Below, one piece after another: positions 33,923 through 43,606 of a DNA stretch of 64,000 nt (the first letter of the stretch is position 1; each line of letters starts with the position of its first letter). The DNA is from CAVRZY01 sp963725415. Its GTDB lineage: Bacteria; Acidobacteriota; Terriglobia; Bryobacterales; Bryobacteraceae. Location of the stretch: the NCBI GenBank assembly GCA_963725415.1, contig CAVRZY010000186.1, forward strand, positions 3,600 through 67,599, written 5' to 3'. Below the pieces are notes generated by a model. That model was not told the DNA's origin and searched no databases. It was given only the letters and a program-made list of their open reading frames with translations. Made by a program: the position numbers and the translations under genes.

Positions 33923-34954
33923 ATGCGCATCGCCGAACTGTTCGAGCCACACCGTTTTCGCGTTGTGGAGAGAGAGATCGAAGATCCCGGGCCGGGAGAG
34001 GTGCAGGCGCGGGTGGTGGCGGTGGGCGTCTGTGGCTCGGATCTGCACAATTTCTCCGAAGGCGGGGTCGGCGACACGCCCTGTGTTTATCCCACGGTCC
34101 TGGGACACGAGCCGACCGGGACAGTGGTCAAGACCGGGCCGGGTGTTTCCGGATGGGCGCCGGGCGACCACGCCGCCCTGGAGCCGGCCATCTATTGCTA
34201 CCATTGCGAGTTTTGCCGAGCCGGCCGTCATAACGTCTGTGCCAACCTGCGATTTCTTAGCGCGGCGCCGGATCCAGGATTCTTCCGCGAATACGTAAAC
34301 CTTCCTGCCCACAACCTCCTGCCGCTGCCGCCCGAACTCGGCTTTCAAGAGGGAACCATTTTCGAGCCTCTGGCGATCATCCTGCACTCGATGAAGTTCG
34401 CCTCGCTCGGGTTCGGAGAGACAGCGGCGGTCTTCGGCGCCGGCCCCATAGGGTTGTTGACCATTTTGCTGTTGAAGCTCTCCGGCGCCGGCCGGGTCTG
34501 GGCCGTCGAGCCGGTGGCCCACCGCCGGGAGCTGGCCTGCCAGATGGGCGCTGACGCCGCCATTGACCCCCTGGCCATCGACCCGGTCCGCCAGATTCTG
34601 GCCGACACCGGCGGGCGCGGCGTGGACGTGGCCATCGATTGCGCCGCCAAAGACGATACCACCAACCAGTGCCTTCACGCCGTGCGCAACGCCGGGCGCG
34701 TGGTGCTCACCGGAATCCACGCCGGCAGCCACTTCGCCCTGGACTTCAGCGCCATGCGCCGCAAGGAGATCACCTTCTTCAACGTGCGCCGCTCCAACCA
34801 CGAATCGGAAACGGCCCTGGAACTGCTGCGTCAGCAGCGCAGGCGCTTCACGCCGCTGCTCACCCATGAATTGCCACTGGATCAAATCCAGCGCGGCTTC
34901 TCGCTGTTGGAACGCTATGAGGACGGTATAGGCAAGCTGCTGATCACGCTGTGA
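33923..34954 (+). CDS. Zinc-dependent medium-chain alcohol/sugar dehydrogenase
   Basis: 343 residues. Catalytic-zinc motifs CGSDLHNF (C37) and GHEPTG (H62, E63); structural-zinc cysteines C92, C95, C98, C106 (CYHCEFCRAGRHNVC); cofactor-binding GAGPIGLL; and the C-terminal family segment. It oxidises an alcohol or polyol with NAD(P), of the sorbitol/threonine dehydrogenase branch. ATG 33923 is chosen to give the usual N-terminus MRIAELFEPHRF. The 34955-35226 gap contains only a 6-bp palindrome (CTGAAT/ATTCAG near 35182). Confidence 0.92.
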   Translation: MRIAELFEPHRFRVVEREIEDPGPGEVQARVVAVGVCGSDLHNFSEGGVGDTPCVYPTVLGHEPTGTVVKTGPGVSGWAPGDHAALEPAIYCYHCEFCRAGRHNVCANLRFLSAAPDPGFFREYVNLPAHNLLPLPPELGFQEGTIFEPLAIILHSMKFASLGFGETAAVFGAGPIGLLTILLLKLSGAGRVWAVEPVAHRRELACQMGADAAIDPLAIDPVRQILADTGGRGVDVAIDCAAKDDTTNQCLHAVRNAGRVVLTGIHAGSHFALDFSAMRRKEITFFNVRRSNHESETALELLRQQRRRFTPLLTHELPLDQIQRGFSLLERYEDGIGKLLITL

Positions 34955-35226
34955 CCGCTCTCAGAAGGTCTCTCGAAAATCTCTTCGAGCTTTACGCCGG
35001 TATCCGTTGTGGCCGAAGTCCTAGCTTTTTCAGTCTTCAATGTTGTAACGCATCATACTTGCCGACCGGGGATACCAGACCCTGGGTTGCGAACCAGTGC
35101 TTTGCCTTTTGCCCTTTGCCTTTTGATTTTGACTGCGGCCTGCCTCGCTGTGTCACCCGGTTGAACCAGCGCGTGGATTTCTGAATAGCGAATTCAGTAC
35201 CCTGATACATGCCACAGGAGAATCCC

Positions 35227-36402
35227 ATGCCCACACAAACTGTGTCGCGCCGTCACTTCTTCGGCAGTTCCGCCCTCGGCTCGGCGGCCTTCGCCCAAGC
35301 CGAAATCAAGCCCTCCGATCTGCCCAATCTCACCATCAAAGAGGTCAAGGTCTACGTCACCGACCAGGGTCGTCTCGCCTCCGCAGTGACCGAGAGCGGC
35401 ATCGAGGGCAACTACACCCTCGGCACACGCTACTGGCACCCGGATTGGAACAACGAGGGATGGCTCGAGTACGCCAAACGCCTGCTCATCGGCCGCAGCG
35501 CCCTCGACCGTCCCAAGTTCACCTCCCAGTGGGTCCCGCCAAGACGCCGCCGCGGTCAGAGTTCCTACGCCTCCGCCATCGACAACTGCCTCTGGGACAT
35601 CCTCGGCAAGGCCGTGGGCCTCCCGGTTTACAAGCTCCTCGGAGCTTACAAGGAGCGCGTGCTCGCCTATGCCAGTTCGCAGCACTTAAAGACCGTGGAT
35701 GAATTCGTCGAATCGGTTCTGAAATGCAGGGCCGAGGGTTTCAAGGCCTATAAGATCCACCCGCCCTCGGTCGCCCCCGACGGCGGCAGCGACTACAAGC
35801 TCGACATGGAGATCTGCAAGGCGATTCGCAAAGCGGTGGGCGATGATTTCTTGCTCCTGATGGATCCGGTCGGCGTCTATACCCGCCAGGAGGCCATCGA
35901 GGTCGGCCGCCTGCTGGACCAGTTACACTTCCTCGCCTACGAGGACCCCATCCCGACCACCGATATCGACGGCTACGTCGAACTCTGCCGCGCCCTGGAT
36001 GTCCCCATCCACGCCGGCGAGTTCATCTTCTCCATTTACGACTACCCCGAATACATCCGCCGGGGAGCGGTCGATGTGCTGCGCTTCATCGTCGATAACG
36101 TCGGCGGAATCACCGGCGGAATGAAAGTCGCCAGCCTGGCCGAATGCTTCGGCATGGAGTGCGCGCCGCATAATTGGGGCGACACCCTGGATCACGCCGT
36201 CCACTTCCACTGCGAGCTGGCCATGCCCAACAACGTCTTCTTCGAAATGACCGTCCCCCAGGGCGCCTACGATCGTCCCTACATGAAAGACCGCATCCGC
36301 ATCGCCAAGGATGGCTACGTCTACGCGCCCACCAAGCCCGGATTGGGCTACGAGATCGACCGCAGCGTCCTGGATAACATCACCAGGCGGGTGGAGCGGT
36401 AA
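35227..36402 (+). CDS. Mandelate racemase/muconate lactonizing enzyme family protein, Tat-type N-terminus
   Basis: About 391 residues, enolase superfamily. An SRRHFFGSSALGSAAF Tat-like signal precedes the N-terminal capping domain (IKEVKVYVTDQG). Barrel motifs: FKAYKIHPP (catalytic-type Lys), LLMDPVGVY and LAYEDPIPTTD (metal ligands) and IHAGEFIFSI (third acidic ligand). Activity is probably sugar-acid dehydration. ATG 35227 has AGGAGA at the right distance, unlike ATG 35209. Confidence 0.88.
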   Translation: MPTQTVSRRHFFGSSALGSAAFAQAEIKPSDLPNLTIKEVKVYVTDQGRLASAVTESGIEGNYTLGTRYWHPDWNNEGWLEYAKRLLIGRSALDRPKFTSQWVPPRRRRGQSSYASAIDNCLWDILGKAVGLPVYKLLGAYKERVLAYASSQHLKTVDEFVESVLKCRAEGFKAYKIHPPSVAPDGGSDYKLDMEICKAIRKAVGDDFLLLMDPVGVYTRQEAIEVGRLLDQLHFLAYEDPIPTTDIDGYVELCRALDVPIHAGEFIFSIYDYPEYIRRGAVDVLRFIVDNVGGITGGMKVASLAECFGMECAPHNWGDTLDHAVHFHCELAMPNNVFFEMTVPQGAYDRPYMKDRIRIAKDGYVYAPTKPGLGYEIDRSVLDNITRRVER

Positions 36403-36463
36403 CGCGAGGAAAGCGCCGGATTGCAGGAAATTCGTGCACACTGCAACCATGCGCAAAGTCACT

Positions 36464-36492
36464 TTGAGCGCTGAGGTGACTGGGTGTATACT
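36464..36492 (+). promoter_or_regulatory. Sigma70-type promoter for the kinase/propeller gene
   Basis: TTGAGC (36464-36469), 17-bp spacer, TATACT (36487-36492), 61 bp before ATG 36554. Good match to the vegetative consensus. Confidence 0.6.
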
Positions 36493-36553
36493 GAAGAAAA
36501 GCCGGGAGCCAAAATGGAAATCCCGGTGTACACTTCTGATCCGGAGGGGTCGC

Positions 36554-39277
36554 ATGCCCGAACAGACGCTCGGACATTACAAACTGGAGTCGCAACTTGG
36601 CGCCGGGGGGATGGGTGTCGTCTATCAGGCGACCGACACCCGTTTGGGCCGGCAGGTCGCCATCAAGTTGCTGCACGAGTTCCGCCTGAAAGACCCCGAG
36701 GGGCGCGCACGGTTTGAACGCGAGGCCAGGGTGCTGGCATCGCTGAACCACCCGAACATCGCCGCGATTCACGGGCTGGAGGAAGCCGGGGAAGTGAAGT
36801 TCCTGGTGCTCGAGTACGTGCCCGGGGATACGCTGGCGCAACGCCTGGCCAAGGCCGCGTTGCCGCTCAGGGAGGCGCTGGACCTCGGCCGGCAGGTCGC
36901 CGACGCGCTCGATGCCGCGCACGAGGCGGGGGTCATCCACCGCGACCTGAAGCCGGCGAACATCAAGATCACGCCCGAGGGCAAGGTGAAGGTGCTGGAC
37001 TTCGGGCTGGCCAAAGCGCTCGAGGCGGCGCGGCCGGGCGCAGCCGACGCGGAGACCGCCACCCTCACCGCGGAGATGACGCAAGCCGGCGTGGTGATGG
37101 GAACGGTGCCGTACATGAGTCCGGAGCAGGCATCGGGCAAGCCGGTAGACCGGAGGACGGATATCTGGGCCTTCGGCTGCGTGATGTACGAGGTGCTGAG
37201 TGGAAAACGGACGTTTCCGGGCGATACGACGACCGAAATCCTCGTAGGCATCCTGGACCGGGAACCCGAATGGGACGCTCTGCCGGCCAACACACCCGAG
37301 AACGTGAAGTGCCTGCTGCGGCGTTGCCTGACGAAAGACCCGCGCAGCCGCCTGCACGACATCGGGGACGCGCGGCTGGAGTTGGAGGACACGCTGGCCG
37401 GACGCGTGACCGGGCCGATGCCCGTGGTGGAGCGGCGCGGGGCGGGCATGCGAGTGCTGGCGGGCGTGGCGGCCGGTCTGCTGATCGGGGCTGCCGCAGT
37501 GGGGATCTGGGCCTGGCAGAACGCGAGGCCGGCTGCCCCGCCGCGGGTCGCCCGCCTCAGTTTCGACCTGCCGCAGGGTGCGCGGATCGTCCCGGCGTGG
37601 GGCGCAACGGACCTCACCTTCTCGCGGGACTCGAAGACTCTGGTGTACCCCGTCAACTTCCCGCCGCCCAATGTGGCGCATATCCGCCGGATCGACGAAC
37701 TCGACGGCAAGCCCTTGCCCAACGCGAAAGGTTTTGGGAATCCCCTCTATTCACCCGACAACCGCTGGCTCCTGATGCCCGACTACACTAAACGTCTGCT
37801 CGTCAAGGTTCCCCTCAGCGGCGGAGCGCCGGTCCCGATCGCCCCCTTCGACATGCCCTTCCTCGGCGATTGGGGCACGGACGGCCATATTTACTGGACC
37901 AGCTCGTTGATCAGCGCGGTCATCAGAACTCCGGAGAACGGGGGCAAGAACGAGCCGGTGACCCAACTCGATCTCGAAAGGCAGGAGCGCACTCACCGCT
38001 TTGCGAAGCTGCTGCCGGGCGGAAAGGCGCTGATGTTTACGGTGGCTTCGGGCGAGATCGATTCCTACGATGACGCGCGGATTGACGCCATCGACCTGGC
38101 CACAAAGAAACGCAAGGTCCTGGTGCAGGGCGGCACTTGCGCGCGTTACTCGCCCTCGGGTCACATCGTCTACGCGCGAGGCGGGAGTCTTTACGCCGTT
38201 GGGTTCGACCCTCGCGCCCTCGAAGTCACCGGGACACCGGTGAAAGTCCTGGACGGTGTGCTGATGAGCACCAACATCGGGAAGGCCTACTTCGATATCT
38301 CACCCGCTGGCGACCTGGCCTACGCCGCCGGGCCCGTCGAGAACGGCGAGCGGATCCTCCATTGGGTGGACCGGCAAGGGAAAGCGACGCCACTGCCGTT
38401 GCCTCCGCGGTCCTACCTCAATCCCCGGATCTCACCGGACGGCAAGCTACTTGCCGTGGAGGTGGAAGGTCCGAACCACGACTTCTTCACATATGATTTT
38501 GCCCGCGGGGTCATGTCCAGGATTACCAACGACGGGACCAGCCACGCTCCCATCTGGAGCCCCGACGGCAAACGAATTGCTTTCCGCACCTGGAAGGGCG
38601 GGAAGATGACCCTGGCCTGGATGCCGGCCGACCGGAGCGGGCCTGAAGAAATGATGGTGAACGTCCCGGCATGGCAAAGTGCGGTCTCGTTCTCACCCGA
38701 CGGCAAGTACCTCGCCTTCGACCAGGTCGCGTTCGAGCCGGAGACCGAGTACGGCGTCTGGATCATGCCTCTGACAGGCGACCGGCAGCCTCGTCCATTC
38801 GTCAGGTCCAAGTTCCAAGAAGGCGCGGGAAAGTTCTCCCCCGACGGCAAATGGCTGGTCTATTGTTCCATGGAGTCCGGCAAGGCCGAGGTCTACGTGC
38901 AGCCATGGCCTGGTCCCGGGCCGAAGATCCAGATTTCTTCGGAGGGAGGGATGGACCCGATGTGGCGGCGGGACGGAAAGGAGATCTTCTACCGCAACGC
39001 TTCCAAAATGATGGCCGTCCCTGTCAGCACCCAGCCCTCTTTTCAAGCAGGCAGGCCGCAGTTGCTTTGGGAAGGAGAATACACCTACGGGCTGAGTTCT
39101 TCCTGCGGACTCAGGGGGGTCACCTTCACAAGCTACGACGTCTCCCTCGACGGCCAGCGGTTCCTGATGATCAAAGACAACGATCAGAACATGTACGCCA
39201 CCAAGATCGTCGTGGTGGTGAACTGGGTGGAAGAGCTGAAGCGGATCATGGCGGAAGCCGGCGGCAAGAAAACATAG
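36554..39277 (+). CDS. Ser/Thr protein kinase with TolB-type beta-propeller
   Basis: 907 residues. Kinase domain about 8-270: GAGGMG (16-21), K38 in VAIKLL, HRDLKPAN (129-136), DFG (149-151), MSPEQ activation segment. One transmembrane helix (MRVLAGVAAGLLIGAAAVGIWAW, about 300-322) leads to a periplasmic PD40/TolB-like propeller (ISPDGKLLAVEV, WSPDGKRIAF, FSPDGKYLAF, FSPDGKWLVY). Such kinases are abundant in Acidobacteriota; the propeller presumably senses an extracellular ligand. ATG 36554 follows GGAGG and gives the correct kinase N-terminus. Confidence 0.94.
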   Translation: MPEQTLGHYKLESQLGAGGMGVVYQATDTRLGRQVAIKLLHEFRLKDPEGRARFEREARVLASLNHPNIAAIHGLEEAGEVKFLVLEYVPGDTLAQRLAKAALPLREALDLGRQVADALDAAHEAGVIHRDLKPANIKITPEGKVKVLDFGLAKALEAARPGAADAETATLTAEMTQAGVVMGTVPYMSPEQASGKPVDRRTDIWAFGCVMYEVLSGKRTFPGDTTTEILVGILDREPEWDALPANTPENVKCLLRRCLTKDPRSRLHDIGDARLELEDTLAGRVTGPMPVVERRGAGMRVLAGVAAGLLIGAAAVGIWAWQNARPAAPPRVARLSFDLPQGARIVPAWGATDLTFSRDSKTLVYPVNFPPPNVAHIRRIDELDGKPLPNAKGFGNPLYSPDNRWLLMPDYTKRLLVKVPLSGGAPVPIAPFDMPFLGDWGTDGHIYWTSSLISAVIRTPENGGKNEPVTQLDLERQERTHRFAKLLPGGKALMFTVASGEIDSYDDARIDAIDLATKKRKVLVQGGTCARYSPSGHIVYARGGSLYAVGFDPRALEVTGTPVKVLDGVLMSTNIGKAYFDISPAGDLAYAAGPVENGERILHWVDRQGKATPLPLPPRSYLNPRISPDGKLLAVEVEGPNHDFFTYDFARGVMSRITNDGTSHAPIWSPDGKRIAFRTWKGGKMTLAWMPADRSGPEEMMVNVPAWQSAVSFSPDGKYLAFDQVAFEPETEYGVWIMPLTGDRQPRPFVRSKFQEGAGKFSPDGKWLVYCSMESGKAEVYVQPWPGPGPKIQISSEGGMDPMWRRDGKEIFYRNASKMMAVPVSTQPSFQAGRPQLLWEGEYTYGLSSSCGLRGVTFTSYDVSLDGQRFLMIKDNDQNMYATKIVVVVNWVEELKRIMAEAGGKKT

Positions 39278-39376
39278 AGTGCCTGCCGCGTCTCAGCCGA
39301 TGGATTGGGCCGGCAACCCGGACTTCTGAAGCAGATGCTCAGCATCAGAGACGATAGTGAAGGAACTACCAAGCGG

Positions 39377-39394
39377 CCCACCCATGTGGGTGGG
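39377..39394 (+). terminator. Candidate hairpin terminator after the kinase gene
   Basis: CCCACCC (39377-39383) / GGGTGGG (39388-39394), 4-nt loop, without a clear T-run. The gap 39278-39570 holds nothing else recognisable. Confidence 0.4.
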
Positions 39395-39570
39395 AGTGGT
39401 GCACCTCACCTGAGCTCATTCCTCGACGACGGTGCCCTGTGCTGCTCAGTGCAGACCTGCAACACGGGCGCACCATCCGAGGCGTCCAGATCCGAAATCC
39501 GTTCTTGACCCCGCCCTGAGTGAGATGGCGCCGGGCGACAAGAGCGGTAGCCCGGGCCAGCGCGTCCCGC

Positions 39571-40713
39571 TCAGTGCCCCCCCAGGGGAACAACGTACAC
39601 CTGCGCAGTCCCAGTCCGGTCCGACGTGTAGGCCACATAGCGGCCGCTGCGGCTGATAGCCGGGTGCACATGAGCCTGCTTGGGATGTCCCTCCGTCACC
39701 GAGGAGTCCGGCCAGCACAGCACCTCGTGCCTCCCCTTCCCCAGATCGATCAAGATGAGCGGATTATCGTTCGGCTTCTGGACATCGGAAACGATGAAGC
39801 GGCCGTCGCTTGAGATCATCGAATGCCCCAGCATGTAAATCTCCGAAGTAAAATGGGTCTGCCAGTCGCTGCCGTCGCGCTTCATCGAACAGATGCTCGC
39901 CGGCACCCAGCCGGGCACCTTCTTCTTGTGGAAGTAGAAACGCTCTCCCTTCGCGTCCCAGTACTCATGCGTAGCTCTCCACCCGTACGGCATGGTGAGG
40001 TAGGGGCGCAGCTTGCCCGTCCGCAGGTCCGCAATCATGGTCCGCGCCCGCTGATCCATCGGCAGCGACATGTCATTCTGGCGGTCCGGAACCTTGACGT
40101 ACGTAATCAGGTACGGATCCGCCGGGCAGATCAACATGTGTCCGCCCGTTCCGTTCGGCGTCGAGACAGTCTTCTCGATCCGCCCTGTGCGCAGATTCAA
40201 CAGCGCTATGCCACCCGGGCTGCCCGAGTAGCCTACCGGGGTGTACTGGCCGTCTGCCGAAAACGAGCGGCCCGCGGAAAACCTCGCCGGCCCCTTGTCT
40301 GGCGGCAGCACCGGCTCGCGCTCCAGGTCCACGATGACGCTCGTGCGTCCCGACGCCACCTCTGTTTTCGTCAGCCGGGCCCCGTCGAGATAGACAACGT
40401 TCTTCCCGTCCGGATGAATCGAGAAGGACAGGTTCGCCAGGTCTTCGCACCGTGTCAGTTGGCGGTGCTCCTGGGACTGCAAATCGACGCGGTAAAGCTG
40501 GTACGCCCCCGATCGGTTCGAGCTGTACACCAGGTACCGGTCATCACCGGTGAATGGCTGGGCTTCGAAATAGCAGCTATGGCTGATGCTGTCCCCGCTG
40601 GTGATCTGCCACACCTCGCGCCCCGTGCGCCCGTCCCGGCTCTTACGAACGGGTTCCACCGCAACCAACACGGCCGCCCACTTGCCGGACCGCAGCAATT
40701 CTCGGCGCGTCAT
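39571..40713 (-). CDS. Oligogalacturonate lyase-like beta-propeller (PL22 family)
   Basis: 380 residues with an N-terminal Tat-like start (MTRRELLRSGKWAAVLVAV). PL22 enzymes split unsaturated oligogalacturonides in pectin degradation and fold as a seven-bladed propeller. Seen here: RYLVYSSNRSGAYQLYRVDLQSQEHRQLT, then GGHMLICPADPYL, ATHEYWDAKGERFYFHKKK and QAHVHPAISRSGRYVAYTSDRTG, the His-rich region where PL22 binds its metal. ATG 40711-40713 is taken because the frame upstream (to 41292) is a shadow of the CBS gene. Function is by resemblance to the family. Confidence 0.75.
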   Translation of the reverse strand: MTRRELLRSGKWAAVLVAVEPVRKSRDGRTGREVWQITSGDSISHSCYFEAQPFTGDDRYLVYSSNRSGAYQLYRVDLQSQEHRQLTRCEDLANLSFSIHPDGKNVVYLDGARLTKTEVASGRTSVIVDLEREPVLPPDKGPARFSAGRSFSADGQYTPVGYSGSPGGIALLNLRTGRIEKTVSTPNGTGGHMLICPADPYLITYVKVPDRQNDMSLPMDQRARTMIADLRTGKLRPYLTMPYGWRATHEYWDAKGERFYFHKKKVPGWVPASICSMKRDGSDWQTHFTSEIYMLGHSMISSDGRFIVSDVQKPNDNPLILIDLGKGRHEVLCWPDSSVTEGHPKQAHVHPAISRSGRYVAYTSDRTGTAQVYVVPLGGH

Positions 40714-40751
40714 ATACACGGCCTCATCTTGGAACAAGCCTCCCGGCTTGT

Positions 40752-41195
40752 TCACGCCGGGTACTTCCCCGAGATGTAGCTGCTCAACTGGTGAATCGTC
40801 GCCGCCTGCGTCGAGATGATTGAGTTCACCAGGTCGCCGATCGACACCACCCCCACCAACTGCTCGCCTTCCAGCACTGGAAGATGCCGGATGCGATGCG
40901 TGGTGATGATCTTCATGCACTCTGCCACCGTGTGCTCCGGAGTCACGGTGATCACAGGACTGCTCATGATCTCCCGCACCGGCGTGGCCTTCGAGGACTT
41001 CCCCTTCAGAATGACCTTGCGAGCATAGTCGCGCTCGGAAAGGATGCCCACCAACTTCCCCTCCGATACCACCAGCAGCGCCCCGATGCCTTTCTCCGCC
41101 ATCAGCGCAATGGCCTGGTACACGGTCGCTTCCGCATCCAGCGACCATACCTGGCTGCCCTTGCTCTTCAGGATCCCACGAACGGTTTCCACCAT
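40752..41195 (-). CDS. Two-CBS-domain protein
   Basis: 147 residues: CBS1 about 10-60 (LDAEATVYQAIALMAEKGIGALLVV...VGILSERDYARKVI) and CBS2 about 75-125 (TVTPEHTVAECMKIITTHRIRHLPVL...VGVVSIGDLVNSII). Binds adenosine nucleotides in known members and may relay energy state. The reading frame continues upstream to 41297, but ATG 41193-41195 is preferred because it gives a normal N-terminus. It lies directly after the NO reductase gene on the same strand. Confidence 0.88.
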   Translation of the reverse strand: MVETVRGILKSKGSQVWSLDAEATVYQAIALMAEKGIGALLVVSEGKLVGILSERDYARKVILKGKSSKATPVREIMSSPVITVTPEHTVAECMKIITTHRIRHLPVLEGEQLVGVVSIGDLVNSIISTQAATIHQLSSYISGKYPA

Positions 41196-41296
41196 CACAC
41201 GCCACCTCTGACAGGAACTCAGTATGACACAGCCCGCGAGTATCTGCCCGACCGGAATCCCGCTGCCCTGGTGCAGGCTCCTGCGCGCACACTGCA

Positions 41297-43597
41297 CTAC
41301 TGCTGACTCGAGGACAATCCCATGAGCCCGTCCCTTCTAATGAGGCGATAACCCAAGACTGCCGCGATCACCGCAGGGACAACGCCGCAGCCTATGAAGA
41401 CGGCGTCTCCAGGCATTCGCAGCCATTCGATCAAACGGACAACTTTCTGTGACAGGAACTCCGGGCTGCGCGCATGCCAGTAGCCGTTTTCCAGTACATC
41501 CAGCAGTTGAAGCACTCCGCCAGGAAATAAATTAGCGACCACCATCAGCGCCAGCCCCAGGTTCAGTCCCCAAAAGGAGAGTCGGATGTACTTCTCCACT
41601 GCCATCCAAGCAGATTCGCTCATGGACTGCCTCAGCGCAAACACCATCAATGCCATGGCCAGCATGCCGAAGACGCCCATCATCGCTGCGTGCCCGTGGT
41701 TGGGCGTGAGCATCGTGCCGACCTCAAAGTAGCTTACAACGGGCAGGTTGATCAGAAAACCGAAGACCCCGGCGCCGACAAAATTCCAGAAACCCACCGC
41801 CATCAGGAAGTAGAAAGTCCACTTGTATGGAACGCTAACTTCGTGCCCGCAGACATCACACCGGCTGCGGGTGGCCTTGATGAAGTCCCAGGCATCCAGC
41901 GTCAGAAGCGTCAATGGAACCACCTCCAGCGCGGAAAAGCAGGCCGCCAGAGCCATGGTGACGGCTGATTGCCCGGTCCAATACCAGTGGTGGCCAGTCC
42001 CCACGATGCCGCTTCCCAGATACAGAATCGCGTCCAGGTAGACCACTCGCGCGGCAGTGAGGTGCGACACCACCCCAAGCTTATAGAAGATCACGGCCAC
42101 CATGACCGTCGCGAAGAGTTCGAAGAAACCTTCCACCCACAGATGGATGATCCAGAACCGCCACATGTCCACCACGGAGAAATGAGTGCGGCTCTGGAAG
42201 AAGAGGGCGGGTAGATAGAACACGGGGATGGCAACTGCGGCATAGAGAAACAGCGAGGAGACTTGCCGGGTCTTCGGCTCCCTCCTCGAGGGCGCTAGCG
42301 CCCGGGCCAGCAGAAGGATCCACAAGACCAAGCTGCCGGCCAGCAAGACCTGCCATGCCCGGCCCAACTCCAGATATTCCCACCCCTGGTGGCCGAACCA
42401 AAACCACAGCTTTCCGACGGCCTGTCTGATTCCGAACATCTCTCCCAACAGGCTGCCCAATACGACCACCAGCAAGGCGATGAAAAGAGCGTTGGCGCCT
42501 TTCGCCTGACCCTTGGGCTCCTTTCCCCCGAGCGCCGGAGCAAGGAATAGCCCCCCCGCAACATAGCCCGTGGCGATCCACAAGATCGCCAATTGCAGAT
42601 GCCAGGTGCGGACAATGTTACTCGGAAACCACGCCGACAGGTCGATGCCGTAGAAACTCCCTGGGTCGGCCCGATAGTGAGCCGTTGCTCCGCCCACCAT
42701 TACCTGAGCCAGGAACAGTGCCGCCATCACCACGAAGTACCTAAGCGCCACCCGCTGACTCGGGGTGGGAGTCCCGCGCAGCAACTGAGGGTGAACGTGC
42801 GAAGACTCACCCTTCCAACCCAAATAGGAGAACCGCCCGAATGCGAACAGGACCAGCCCGGTCCCCGCAAGCAGCGCAATCAGACTCAGGGCGCTCCACA
42901 GTATGGCGGGCGTGGTGGGCGTGTTGCCGACCGTTGGATCGTAAGGAAAGTTGTTGGTGTAGGAGTAGGGCTGGCCGGGGCGGCTGGCGACCGAAGCCCA
43001 GGCGCTCCAGGCGAAGAAAGCGGTGAGCTGCCGGAGCGCCTTGGGATCCCACACATACTTCGCGGGCAAGCCGGCGCTGTGCCTCGAGTCTGCAAAATAC
43101 CTGCTCCACGCCGCCGTCTGTTCCTCAAATGTGCGGACCTCCGGCTCCGTCAGCCTCAGTGTTCCCTCCCTCGGGTCGTAACGGTTGACCCGTAGGAGTT
43201 GCCCAACTTCAGCGTTCAAAGCGTTTCTCTGAGACACGCTGAGCTGTGCCCCCTCCACGCCGTACCGCTGCTTCCCTATGAGTTCGGTTGCTTGTAGGGA
43301 GATGGCGTGCAGATAGGAGGCCGTGAAATCAGGTCCCAGATAGGCCCCGTGACCCCAGATACTGCCATTGTCCATGAGCCCATACTTCAAGAAGACTTCC
43401 TGTCCGCTCAGGATCTCCTCTCTGGTGAAGATGGTCGCGCCCGCAGGGCTGACAGCTCTGTCCGGAATCGGAGGACTGTCCGTGTAGGCCTTTCCGGCCA
43501 GCCAGATCAGGACTGTGAAGCCGGCTATGATTGTGAGAATGACGCCGTGTTTCCACCACGGCGAGAGTTGCTGGCGCGGGACGTTATCAGCGTCCAT
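41297..43597 (-). CDS. norZ: Quinol-dependent nitric oxide reductase (qNOR)
   Basis: Reduces NO to N2O with quinol electrons in the inner membrane; 766 residues with about 14 hydrophobic helices. The N-terminal periplasmic extension (about 40-220) replaces the NorC subunit of cNOR, which identifies the single-subunit type. Heme and non-heme iron ligand candidates: H333 (TWHLQLA), H485 and E489 (HLWVEGFFE), H536/H537 (GTGHHWYW), H634/H636 (NHGHAAMMG). Lies 9 bp downstream of the hemerythrin gene, indicating an operon for NO detoxification or partial denitrification; no nir or nos genes are in the window. Confidence 0.95.
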   Translation of the reverse strand: MDADNVPRQQLSPWWKHGVILTIIAGFTVLIWLAGKAYTDSPPIPDRAVSPAGATIFTREEILSGQEVFLKYGLMDNGSIWGHGAYLGPDFTASYLHAISLQATELIGKQRYGVEGAQLSVSQRNALNAEVGQLLRVNRYDPREGTLRLTEPEVRTFEEQTAAWSRYFADSRHSAGLPAKYVWDPKALRQLTAFFAWSAWASVASRPGQPYSYTNNFPYDPTVGNTPTTPAILWSALSLIALLAGTGLVLFAFGRFSYLGWKGESSHVHPQLLRGTPTPSQRVALRYFVVMAALFLAQVMVGGATAHYRADPGSFYGIDLSAWFPSNIVRTWHLQLAILWIATGYVAGGLFLAPALGGKEPKGQAKGANALFIALLVVVLGSLLGEMFGIRQAVGKLWFWFGHQGWEYLELGRAWQVLLAGSLVLWILLLARALAPSRREPKTRQVSSLFLYAAVAIPVFYLPALFFQSRTHFSVVDMWRFWIIHLWVEGFFELFATVMVAVIFYKLGVVSHLTAARVVYLDAILYLGSGIVGTGHHWYWTGQSAVTMALAACFSALEVVPLTLLTLDAWDFIKATRSRCDVCGHEVSVPYKWTFYFLMAVGFWNFVGAGVFGFLINLPVVSYFEVGTMLTPNHGHAAMMGVFGMLAMALMVFALRQSMSESAWMAVEKYIRLSFWGLNLGLALMVVANLFPGGVLQLLDVLENGYWHARSPEFLSQKVVRLIEWLRMPGDAVFIGCGVVPAVIAAVLGYRLIRRDGLMGLSSSQQ

Positions 43598-43606
43598 AGG
43601 TTCTCC

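Noticed and set aside
33729..33950. Short minus-strand ORF with MQNLERLSLAEMAEF, reminiscent of some ISNCY integrase N-termini
   Set aside because: Only about 15 residues of weak resemblance, no further domain, no inverted repeats.
36311..36553. In-frame extension of the kinase gene upstream of ATG 36554
   Set aside because: It overlaps the end of the enolase-superfamily gene and the promoter; kinase homology starts right after ATG 36554.
40714..41292. Upstream extension of the oligogalacturonate-lyase-like frame
   Set aside because: Overlaps the CBS gene in another frame and reads as low-complexity Gly/His sequence; the Tat-like start at 40713 fits the family.
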